Part shown: positions 10,138 to 20,481 of the stretch, in pieces
How the letters are laid out: each line of letters opens with the position of its first letter
Numbering within the stretch: position 1 is the stretch's first letter
Origin: Plasmodium coatneyi
Lineage: Eukaryota; Apicomplexa; Aconoidasida; Haemosporida; Plasmodiidae
Direction of reading: 5' to 3'
Length of the DNA stretch: 64,000 nucleotides
Assembly: GCF_001680005.1 (NCBI RefSeq)
Contig: NC_033560.1
Location: 871,501-935,500, forward strand
Made by a program: the position numbers and the translations under genes
Notes under the pieces: generated by a model
Database searches by the model: none
What the model was told of the DNA's origin: nothing
Seen by the model: only the letters and a program-made list of their open reading frames with translations

Positions 10138-10388
10138 TCCATTTAAGAATAGCAAAATAGAACATAGAGTAGTATATTCTGAAAATTTTTTCTAAAGAAG
10201 AAAGGCAGTTGCGCAAACCCCCTTTTCCCTTCTATATCTGTACATAATAGAGGAGCGCATGTGTGCGTGCGTGCAATATACATAATAATAATAGTTTAAT
10301 GTTGTGCAATGTCCTCAAAGGATAGCGGTACGGAAAACTATAATATCATACTGTTGTAGAAGGAATGTAAAAGGAAGTGAAGGAAGGG
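10138..10388 (+). promoter_or_regulatory. KIR-2 upstream module (second copy of 8221-8523)
   Basis: Closely similar to 8221-8523 and located about 240-490 bp before the KIR-2 start codon. Conservation in a satellite-rich setting suggests promoter or 5' UTR function, which is an inference. A long TA microsatellite follows at about 10474-10516. Confidence 0.5.
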
Positions 10389-10469
10389 AATGTGCTGGGT
10401 GTGCGAAGGGGGGAAGGAAAAATGTGAAAATGTGAAAGGGGTAGTGCTGTGCTGCCTGTACACACACAT

Positions 10470-10519
<50 letters not shown>

Positions 10520-10625
10520 GAGGGAGGTGAACAAAATTTTCGTCCTCCTTAACACATGAAGGAAGGGAGGGAGTGTATTTGTTCGTTATATATACAGGAA
10601 GAATATACCATTAGGGAAGAAGAAA

Positions 10626-13091
10626 ATGGCACCACCATCAGCACAGGTTACTTTATATTTTTAGGGGGGGAATAAATATTATAAATGCAACACTATTTAT
10701 ATGCGCAATGAAATAATAATAATATGGGAGAAGTACATATGTGGGTACATTGGTCCGCATACTGCACACTCTATCATTCATATCTTTAGGACACGGGTTC
10801 ACTTTCATTACCCTCAGAAGAAATATACAATGCGTTCGACACGGGTGAAGAACATTGTGAACTCCCTGGGAAACAAAATAGGGAGCAGGAAATAAGGGGG
10901 AAATTGGGAATAGTATTAGATTGGTTACGGAGTAATTATGGGGGCTATGTGGACAAAATTGTAAATGCGTTCTGTTATGCATTAAACATGGAGGAAAGGG
11001 GCAATGAGCACTATGCTCAACGTTGTAATTTACTATATTTTTGGATTGGTGACCAAATAAAAGGAAAAATCGACAGTCCCAAATTCAGCTATGCCATGTC
11101 CCTTGTTTATGGTGCACTGCAGGAACTTGAGCCTACGTGGAGTTGCACTAATACATACCCTGGAATTAGCGATGAAATTTTTAAGCAAGCTAAAATACTA
11201 TATGACTACTACTATAACTACTATAACTACTATAGACTGCAGGAGAAACCTGGGTATAATGAATCTACCTTATGTAAAAAGTTAAAGGAAGAGTGGCAAA
11301 AAACTAAGGAAGCGTATGGTACTGTGAGTGATATTTGTACTCGTGGTAATGCTAATAATGATCCATATTGTCTCGAATTTAAGAAGGAGAAGGACAAAGA
11401 TGGCAGTATGCAGAAGCCTTCGGAGTTGAAGTGTGCTACAGTGCAGGAAGCGGAAACTGCATCAATGGGGATATCAGTGGGAGTATTAACGGTTAACCTC
11501 CTATCATTTAGGGCTGACTAACACAGTAGTGTGTACACATATATATGTAACACTCCTGCTCATCATATAATGAAGAAGAGTGAGAGGGCGCATAGGAACA
11601 TCCATCTATATGTTCCATTATTTACTAATTTTACACTTTTAGGGTGGGGATGACTCAGTTAAATTACCCTCCGAATTCATGTACGCTCTGCTAAAACAAA
11701 GCATGGGGTGTGGTATGGAGGAAGAGGAGCATGAGTGCTGCAAGAAGAAGGGAAACATGTTAGAGACAGTACTAAATAGGCACACAGGAAATGGTATTTC
11801 TGCCAATGAAATTATGGACGCCTATTGTTACGCATCTAAAATGAGAGAACAGAATCCTTCCGACTACACACCTTGTTATTTTTTTTATTATATTCTAGGG
11901 GACAAAGTGAACGGGCAGAAATTGAGTATGGACAGTAGTTTTCAGGATGCCATGAAGGCAATTTACAGTCAACTGCCGAATGACGAGTGTAGGAGTGAAT
12001 TCGATAATTTATACAGCGATGTTGGCATAGACGTTTTCGCCAATAGTAAAATATTCTTCGAGGGTGAATATAACAATAGTGTTCTAACAGGGGAGAAGGA
12101 AGAAAATACGCATCTCCGTTGTGAAAAGTATAACAAACATCTGAGTACAGTAGAATCCGCATATAGGAAATTATGTGAAAAATGTGTAGACGATGATAAT
12201 AATGATAAGTATTGTGCAAAATTTAGGGAGAAGTATAAGGGGAACAACGGGCAGTGCAAAACGAATGGGCTACCAGAATTAACGTGCAATAGTGAAGTTG
12301 ACGAAGACGACGATGATGATGAGGATGAAGACCACCGTCTGGGGAGTGATGACGAAGATACTGAAGGTACAGAGGAAGGGGAAGAAGTGGTGAGACTTAC
12401 TGAAACTAATGCGCAAACTGCACGGGAGTTCTCAGAGCAACTTCCTACATTAGGGTCAGGAATGGAGGGGAAAGTACTTAGTCCACAACATGGAAATGAC
12501 CAACTGAGGACGACCTCCATAAATACAGCTAGTACGGAGAGCAGCAACAGTACCATCGCCCCCGCCGTTGTCTCCTCCACAGTTGCACTGGTGGGACTAC
12601 CATTGTTCGCTTTCTTTTTATATAAAGTAATACTACATAATTATAATTACAACTGTTATAATTATAACAATTATAATTATCCATTACAATTGCAGTTATT
12701 ATCGCAATTAAAAAAATATAAATAATAACGGGAAGTTATTAATATATGTACTCCTATATATATAGAACAGTAAATATGTAGCATAAACTCTGTCTAAACA
12801 GATGCATACGTATACCGATATATGTATATTGGGTATATGTATGTATAATACATATTTGTTCACTCCCCTTCTTCTTTTTCCCTTTATTAGTATACCAATT
12901 TATTCTCTGGAATATTTAACACCTTTGAAAACAGTAATAAAAAAAGAAGAAAAAGAACAGCAATAGAACGAAGGTTAAATATGGAAAGAGGGGAAGATTC
13001 TAGCGATTATTCAACAATAAATGACTCCACAGAAACGTATTCTACAATAGGTGACTCTACCACAGTCTATTCCGTTCCGTACACTAGATAA
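10626..13091 (+). CDS. KIR variant antigen with two ectodomain exons, KIR-2
   Basis: Four exons by splice site and phase: 10626-10646 (MAPPSAQ), 10790-11491, 11643-12626 and 12891-13091; 635 residues, every intron phase 0. Exon 2 carries one PIR ectodomain (SLSLPSEEIYNAF, then CYALNMEERG, LLYFWIGDQI, ILYDYYYNYYNYY, a Cys-rich end) without a membrane span. Exon 3 repeats the layout (DSVKLPSEFMYALL, CYASKMREQ, CYFFYYILGDKV), has an Asp/Glu-rich insertion (DEDDDDDEDED) after the last cysteine, and ends with the span TVALVGLPLFAFFLYK. Exon 4 is the basic, Ser/Thr/Tyr-rich tail (YTNLFSGIF ... VPYTR). Multi-domain KIRs are known in the family. Donors after exons 1 and 2 are weak (GTTACT, GTTAAC) but KIR-3 uses a similar site (GTTATT). 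If the intron after exon 2 is retained, the frame stops at 11519-11521, giving a single-domain form without a span. Confidence 0.8.
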
Positions 13092-13130
13092 GTTCCTCTT
13101 TTTCTCTCATTCTTTCTTCTCCCTTCCTAG

Positions 13131-13400
13131 AGGAGGGAAAAAAGAAAGAAAAGGAATGAAAGGAAAGGAAGGTCTAAGCAGGAAAGAAGGAAAGGACGTC
13201 TAAGGAAAGAAGGAAGGAAGGGAAGGAATGTCTAAGGAAGGAAAGAGGAAGAACGTCTAAGGAGGAGGAAGGAAGAAGGTGGTCTAAGGAGGAGAAAGGA
13301 AAGAAGGTGGTCTAAGGAGGAGAAAGGAAAGAAGGTGGTCTAAGGAGGAGAAAGGAAAGAAGGTGGTCTAAGGAGGAGGAAGGAAAGGGGGGTCTAAGGA
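13131..13400 (+). repeat. GA-rich satellite 3' of KIR-2
   Basis: Purine-rich repeats with GGTCTAAGGAGGAG cores. At about 13268-13395 a 28-bp unit (GAAGGTGGTCTAAGGAGGAG plus 8 bases) is present in about four near-perfect copies. Confidence 0.85.
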
Positions 13401-15005
13401 AGGAGGTGATGTTGGGGGAGGAAGGAACCTCCACACGTCCCGTCGCCCTACTCCCCCCACCCTTCCTTCAGTGTTGTTCCTTACCTGTCCTGGCATTGTT
13501 TATGTGTATATTTTCAAATATAGGTGTAATAAATTTATATTAAAGTTGTTATTAAATTTTATTCATATATTCAGTATAAAAAGGGAAAGAATAGTGTAAA
13601 TTTTTCTGTTTTTTTTTTTTTTTAAAAAAGGAACTTTTAGTATGTACATTATGAATTTGCTGCTTTTAATTGTTATTATTTTTAAAAGGAAAGAGGTGGT
13701 TGTTAGAAATTGTTCAAAATTCCTCACATGTATACATGTATAGTGTATAGTTCTTATGCATATATGTGCATGTATAGAGAGGGAGAGCATACATTCTACC
13801 ATCCCTTTTTGGAATGTGCACATAAGGAGTTGCAACTCATTTTTAATCAGACGTTGAGGATGTATTTCATTTATTATTTAATTTCTGCTCTTTGTTTTGT
13901 TATTTTATGTTTTTTGTTATTATTATTTTTGGTTATTTGTTTCTTCTTTTTTAAAAGAAGGAGGGGGTGTTTGCCAGAAGAGTGGGATTATTATGAAGAA
14001 CTTTTCCTTAACGTACATATGCAGCATAGCTCATATACACTCTCTTCCTTAATAAGAATGTGTGTATGTATTAGTCATTTCCGTTTTGCTATTTTTTTTA
14101 TTTTTTAAAAAGGGGGGAAGGGTTATTGTTTATTAAAAAAAAATTGTTAACACGCATATAGTGCAGTATAGTGTATAGTTCATACATGCATATGCGCATG
14201 TGCAGCAGAGAGGTGGCATCTTCCTTTCTCATCTTCCTTCCATTCAATATGTGCACATTTTCATATATGAACATTGTGCAACTGCAATATATCTATCCCC
14301 CCCTTCTTCCTGCCCTCCCTCCATCAATGTGTAGATATATGCTTGTTATATACATAATCAACTCCTACATAACTCATTCGCCCTTTCGCACCAATCAATT
14401 TGAGCTACAACAAGTTCAAGTACTTGCAAATAAATATAGAATAAATATGGAATAAATTCATCCACTAATGCATGTACATATTTCCATGAGGAAGGATTCC
14501 AACTCCCTATGTACACAATAAAAGAAAAAAATATATGAAGAGTAATATAGTGCTTTGAAAGGCTGCTCCTGCTTTAATAGTGGAATAAATGCATAAAAAA
14601 GTGTATAAGGAATTTATTACTTCTTTATTTTGTTATTCCATTTTTCTAACACATTTATTCTTACTTTATATTAGTTACATATGTAATGATGCTATGTCCA
14701 CATGTATAATGTGTTATCATTATTACTTATTATTTAGATGAGTGAACAACATGTGTATTATTCGAAAAAAAAAAAAAAAAAAAGGAGGGAAGTCCACTAC
14801 AAAATGCTCCCCAAAGGAAGTATATAATAAATACATGAATATGGAATAAGCAAGGAAAATCTACTTCCATGCTTTACTCCTCATTCTGTTAATTTCAATA
14901 ATCTCATTACCCTTCCCATACATCTTCTTTACCTATTGTATACATATAATAATTTAATATATATATATATGTACATTGTAAGATGGTTGTTTGATAAATT
15001 GAACA
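13401..15005. other. Intergenic region before KIR-3
   Basis: No gene supported. Two related segments (about 13725-13800 and 14150-14215) share GTATAGTGTATAGTTC followed by TATGCATAT and GCATGT words, indicating a local direct duplication. Poly-A/T runs occur at 13606-13630 and 14765-14783. The last 500 bp should contain the KIR-3 promoter; it does not carry the 73-bp block of KIR-1/KIR-4 or the KIR-2 module in recognisable form. Confidence 0.5.
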
Positions 15006-16527
15006 ATGGCACCATCATCAGCAGAAACAGGAGCAGGACGAACGGTTATTATTTCTTTTTTTAATATGAATAAATAAATATCAGCACACATATTTGTATA
15101 CATCATCCATTATACATCATGCATCATCCATCTCATGTAGATGAGTATACACATGGAAGGTGCATATACATATATTCTGTTTATTTGAACCTACAGGCTA
15201 AACTCCTGAAGGAATTACCTTCGCATCAACAATTTTACAGTAAATTCGAAACGGGCGATGAGAAATGTGAGGACGGATGTTCGGAGAGTATAAAGGAAGT
15301 TCTAGATACTTTCTCTGTTACAGGGAGTCATAGGAATAAAATTTTGAGCGCCTGCTGTGTTGCATCTAAGATGGGTACAGGGCGTTCAGCACCGAATAAT
15401 GAACGTTATAATTTTCTCTATTTTTGGATTGGGGATATATTGTGGAAGGCTAAACCAGATGATGGTTCATTCGCAGGCCCCATGTTTCTTCTTTGCGATA
15501 ACATGAAGAATAAGTGTAAAGTTCAAGGAAATGGGGTTTCTTGTGGACCCGTCAACAGGACAACTTTCAATCAAAGGAAAGCAATATATGATTACTACAA
15601 GGATTATCAAACACTAAGTGGTCATTTAAGTAGTAATGGAAAAGATTGTGACAGTGATTATAATGCCCATATCGAAAAAATTAAATCAGCGTGTGGAACG
15701 ATAAGTACGAATTGTAATATGGGAAGTACTGGGAATGATCCATATTGTAAATGGTTTAAGAAGCAAACTGGGGAAAATGAAGAAGATGGACAAAGTAACA
15801 ATTACTGTGAGGACAGCAAACTAGCACAATTAACATGCACTCCATTACCCACCCTCGGAAACACCACCGCTGCTGTCTCTTCCATATTTTCCATCCTAGG
15901 AATTGGTGCTGCCGCTACTTTTTTTTCATATAAGGTACTAGTTGCAATAACAACTGAGAAAAAAATGTGTGTGGACCGAATAAAATGAATATATATACCA
16001 TTTTTATGTATAAACAGACAAATATGTAGAATGAACTGTACGTTGTGCATTATATATACACATATATATATATGTACACATATAAAGTATACATATATAC
16101 ATACATATATATGTGTGTATATATATATGTACATATTTCTACTCTCCCATCCTTATTCCTTCCACCTACCACCTCCTTCCACTCCTTCATTCAGTATAAT
16201 CTTTTACCTTCATGGATACGTGACTCCTTTGGAGGCAGCAGCAACAGAAATAACAATAGAAGAAAGAAAAGAAGATCAACAATAAAACATGAATTCGACA
16301 CTTCCACGGATGACAATTCCACACTGTATTCAACAACAACAGATTCGGCAGACACTTCTACACATTATTCAACAGATGGAGCATCTACCATATATAATGG
16401 TAGGACAACATCCAGAGGAAGAGGAACAAATAATAATAGAAGACCACAACAAAGTCAACAGAAGCCACAGCAACGACAACATCCACAACCAAGACAAAGG
16501 AAGAATATGCATTACCATAGTATGTAG
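15006..16527 (+). CDS. KIR variant antigen, KIR-3
   Basis: Three exons: 15006-15044 (MAPSSAETGAGRT, donor GTTATT), 15197-15934 and 16195-16527; 369 residues, introns phase 0. Exon 2 opens AKLLKELPSHQQFYSKFE, contains CEDGCSES, CCVASKMG, NFLYFWIGDIL and KAIYDYYKDY, and ends with the membrane span TAAVSSIFSILGIGAAATFFSYK. Exon 3 is a long basic tail with RNNNRRKKRR, a Ser/Thr/Asp region, Gln/Arg/Pro-rich repeats (QQSQQKPQQRQHPQPRQR) and the family-type ending HYHSM. Cysteine spacing fits a single PIR ectodomain. The tail is longer and more Gln-rich than in KIR-1 and KIR-4. The intron before exon 3 has only a short CT-rich stretch and no satellite array. Confidence 0.9.
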
Positions 16528-17152
16528 CATGTTAAGTGAATGTGGTGTTCCCACCCCCACACACACGTCCTTCCCAAAGGGGGAGGGGAGCATATATATA
16601 TATAACAGAATCGCATAAATTTATACAGTGCAGAAAAGGACAGAAGGACACACACTTTTTTTTTTTTTTCTTCTTTGATTTTCCTTCTTTCTTCCTATTT
16701 TGCTTTTATTTCTTTTTTTTCTTTCTTTTTTTTTTTTTTAATTTTTTTAAACGAACAACAAAGAACTGCTCAAAAAATTTTAAATAATATATATATGTGT
16801 ATGTTATTTTAAAATGTGAGCAGAAGAAGAATATAAAGTGGAAGGAAAGTGGAGTATATATAAATATAATTCCATGCACAGTTCCCCCTCCTTCCATTCC
16901 CTTGCTCCATGTTTCATGCATAATTGGTTTGCCCTATATAATGGAGCTACATCCACAAAGTACTAATAAATATGTGAATAAATATGTACGCACATCCTAA
17001 AAAAAGGGGGGAAAGGAAGGTACGTTTCACACATATTAGTTATACTACACATATTTGTTATACTACACATATTTGTTATACTACACATATTTGTTATACT
17101 ACACATATTTGTTATACTACACATATTAGTTATACTACATACATGTGTTCAC
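16528..17152. other. KIR-3 3' flank with 18-bp tandem array
   Basis: No gene supported. Poly-T tracts (16655-16750) follow the KIR-3 stop. At about 17029-17136 an 18-bp unit, ACACATATTTGTTATACT, is present in six copies, two of them with AG for TG. The array ends just before the 73-bp shared block. Confidence 0.7.
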
Positions 17153-17225
17153 AATATTTTTTAATAATCCCTCCTTTTGAATTACAAGAAAATATGCAAT
17201 AAATAGCAAGGAGCTCAAATTTTTT
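17153..17225 (+). promoter_or_regulatory. 73-bp conserved block upstream of KIR-4
   Basis: Identical over 73 bp to the minus strand of 4460-4532, upstream of KIR-1. It lies 558-630 bp before the KIR-4 ATG, in the same orientation relative to the gene. Function is inferred. Confidence 0.6.
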
Positions 17226-17782
17226 CTGTGCCCAGGAAGAGAAAAAAGTAGGAATTTACGTCCTACCCTATGAACATAGTTGAAGGAGTGCGCAAGAAAC
17301 AATATAATGTTAGGAATAATTATATATAATTCAGTAATGTAGTAAATGCATAGATAAGGAATGTGTTAAGGAAGTTTCATTTATTCTTTTTGTACTTTGT
17401 ATATTTGCTATTTGAAGAATAAGTTTGTTTTATATTTTATTATTTTAATAACATATGCATAGAGTGACTTTGATATATATATATATGTATAACTTATACT
17501 GTAGTACAATTGTTCACAAAAAATTTGAACAATGTGCAGTACTGTTAAGGAGAAATAAAGATTCAATATTTCTGCATAATTATTGTTGGAAGAGCTTGCA
17601 AAAATTTTCCTATACACTTACATACACAATGACCCTTATTCTAAATACATATGTACATCACAACCTTTTAACACAACCTTTTAACACAACCTTTTAAAAC
17701 AATCTTTTTAACACAACCTTCCTAATACAACCTTTTATAACATATAAATTTACTATATACGAAGAATACATACATAATAACA
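17226..17782. promoter_or_regulatory. KIR-4 5' region
   Basis: AT-rich DNA with a CAACCTTTTAACA direct repeat (three to five short copies at about 17668-17745). No coding sequence supported. It presumably carries the KIR-4 promoter and 5' UTR. Confidence 0.4.
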
Positions 17783-17867
17783 ATGTCAGAAACGGTAAGG
17801 AACAATACTGAAGGAAAGGAATGAGAGTGAAGGAATGAGTATGGGGGGGGAATGTAAACATATATCC

Positions 17868-17910
<43 letters not shown>

Positions 17911-19444
17911 CATACATATAAGTATATATACATATATATGTGTATATATGTATATTTCCTTCGTTCATTAATTATATTTATAGAAGGACAAATTGGGCAG
18001 TTTAAATTCGAGTATATATTTTTATAATAAATTCAATGATAAGAAGGGTAACTGTGATAATTTGGGGTCCATGCAGGGGGTGGAGGATAAAGTAGGAAAA
18101 TATCGGGGTCTTCAGAGTTATGCTGAAACAATTGTAAAAGCATTATGCTATGTATTAAAAATGGGAAGTGACAAGCCACTATATAATGACCGTTATAATT
18201 TTTTTTATTTTTGGTTGGGGGATATCTTATCTAACCATTTGAATGAAGTAGATAAATTTGACAATGATATGGAACAAATTTACGATGATTTCAAACCATT
18301 GATTACGGCTCCAAATGAATGCAAAAATCTATACCCCAACACTAAAAGTGAAATCTTCAAGCACAGAAAATTATTATTTGATTTCCTGTATGACTACAGT
18401 TCTATACAAACATTATTAACGAATAGTTGGTCTTTGGATGGAGAGAAATGTGACAGTTACTTCAAGGGAGTTAGTGAATCATATAATGCTGTGGAAACAC
18501 ATTGTTCATCCCATTCTAGTGATGAATACTGTACAACATTTTGGAACAAACATAAAGAGGATATTAAAGAGGAACTATCAAAATTGCAATCTAAACTAAA
18601 TTTATTACAAGAAAGAATGATGCATCAAGCACAAGAAGCAAACGAAGCCGTTCGTTCTGCTACTACAACATCCTCCCTTTCTTCTATCTTTGGCACACTC
18701 GGAATGACAGTCGCTCCCTTCTTACTGTATAAGGTAAGGTTATAATTAAAATACTACTATAACTAGTAGTATTCTCTCCCCTTCCTTCCTTCCTATCTCC
18801 CTCCTTAGACCTCCTTTCCTTCTAACACCCCTAACAACCTTCTTACCACCTACCACCCTAAGAAGCTTCCTTCCTTAGACCTCCCTCGTTCCTTCCATCT
18901 ACCACCTAACAACCCTCCTTCCACCTACCACCCCTAACAACCTTCCTTCCTCCTTAGACCCTTCCTTCCACCACCCTAACAACCCACCTACCACCCACCT
19001 AACAACCTTCCTTCCACCCTACCACCTAACAACCATCCTTCCACCCTACCACCTAACAACCTTCCTTCCACCCTACCACCTAACAACCATCCTTCCACCC
19101 TACCACCTAACAATCTTCCTTCCACCCTACCACCTAACAATCTTCCTTCCATCCTACCACCTAACAACCTTCCTTCCCTTCAGTATAAACCATGGTCTTC
19201 ATGGTTTGGTAACAATTCTAATGGAAAAAGAAGAGGAAAAAGGTCTACCAAACGGAGCACCTTTGATACACTCACAGAAAGCAGCTCAACATATGATTCA
19301 GGAACTGAATCAACAATAAGTGATTCAGTAGCAGAAAGTTCAACAGTACGATCTGCTGCATATACAAGACAGGCTAACAGGGGAGAAAGAGGAGCAAATA
19401 ATACGCCAAGTCACCGGAAGAATATAAATTATCAAAGCATGTAG
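17783..19444 (+). CDS. KIR variant antigen, KIR-4
   Basis: Three exons: 17783-17794 (MSET, donor GTAAGG), 17984-18733 and 19184-19444; 340 residues, introns phase 0. Exon 2 starts KDKLGSLNSSIYFYNKFND and shows CYVLKMGSDK, NFFYFWLGDIL, KLLFDFLYDY, a cysteine-poor N-terminal third, an Ala/Glu-rich stalk (QAQEANEAVRSA) and the span SSLSSIFGTLGMTVAPFLLYK, close to that of KIR-1. Exon 3 starts YKPWSSWFGNNSN, is basic then Ser/Thr-rich, and ends NYQSM. Intron 1 holds a long TA microsatellite (about 17872-17906). Intron 2 (18734-19183) is almost entirely a satellite array whose last units supply the polypyrimidine tract of the acceptor. KIR-4 and KIR-1 share the span, tail start, satellite intron and the upstream 73-bp block, so they look like recent paralogues. 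Confidence 0.9.
18775..19183 (+). repeat. 27-bp satellite array in intron 2 of KIR-4
   Basis: Pyrimidine-rich repeats. From about 18985 to 19175 they settle into a 27-bp unit containing CAACCTTCCTTCCACCC and TACCACCTAA, about seven copies with few changes (CAACC/CAATC, TTCC/ATCC). The unit length is a multiple of three and the frame CCT AAC AAC CTT CCT is open. Confidence 0.9.
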
Positions 19445-20481
19445 CACCTACAAAAGAAGCGAAAGGGAAGGGGAATGTTCTTCCTTCCCTTTTGAGGACA
19501 TAAATTACCAAACATAGTTTATACAATGTGGAAGGGAACAAAATGACCTTTCTTTTTTATTTCTGTTTATTTTTTCTTCTTTTCGCTCCTTTTTCTTTGT
19601 AACTTTTCCTGTTGTAACTTTTAATTTAACTGAACACCTTTTTTTTAAATCTTTCCACATTTTCAATTTTTCAATTTTCACCTTTAAAAAAGGGGGGGTG
19701 CATACTTTCTATACTTACGAGGGTGGTGAAAGGTCCACAACCACCTTTTATTTGTGTCTGAGTGCTAATCTTTGGCAACAATGGTGTGATCGTCGAAGAA
19801 TGTGTGTGAAATGGCATAGAAAATGTGTGTGTCTGTGCTTGTGTGTATAGAACCCATTGAACACCTATGTGAGTCCCCGGCAGTCCTGTTCCCTACCTCA
19901 TATTAGGGAGGTAAAGTTTTTTAAAAAAAGTACCAACTATGGGACGCATAATATACCTACACGCTAGCAATCGTGTAATTTGCGTGATACTTTTAAAAAG
20001 GGGGAATGCCCAAGTGGGCACGCCTTGTTTTATCATCATGAAAGATGGTGTACCAAATTTGTAGGAATTTCACTTAAGACGTACCATATTACTCTCTTCC
20101 CTTCTCTTTCCCCTCTTTTGGGGCTACACCTTTTTTTTAAGCCATTTTTGCAAAGTATGGCGTGGGGGCGGCCCCTATCAATAGGAGATGATGCCAATCT
20201 TTGCAAGTGAACCAGAAAAAGCAACAAAATGACTCACTCCGTTAAATTCTTATTCCCTAATGAACACAATTCAACCGTATCCTAGGGGAATGCTTTCTCG
20301 CACTCCTTCACATTCTTTCACATAACCTATTCTAATAAGCCTCTCTGGGGATACGATCAGCTGGTCGTACCACAAGTTCCAGACGCCATTTTTTTTTCAT
20401 TCACTTTGGACATATTAGGAGAAGTAACATCTCTTCATTTGAGAAAAAACGGAAGAGGATTAATGCGTGAAAATGTTCACT
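19445..20481. other. Boundary between the antigen cluster and conserved genes
   Basis: No gene supported. After the KIR-4 3' flank (poly-T at 19545-19650) the satellite class disappears and the sequence takes on the composition of the downstream conserved genes. The switch falls at roughly 19.5-20.4 kb. Confidence 0.5.

Noticed and set aside
13710..14455. Two plus-strand frames of 132 and 94 codons before KIR-3
   Set aside because: Composition is Cys/Tyr/His/Met-rich from TATG/CATA words, they overlap a local direct duplication, and no KIR or SICAvar motif is present.
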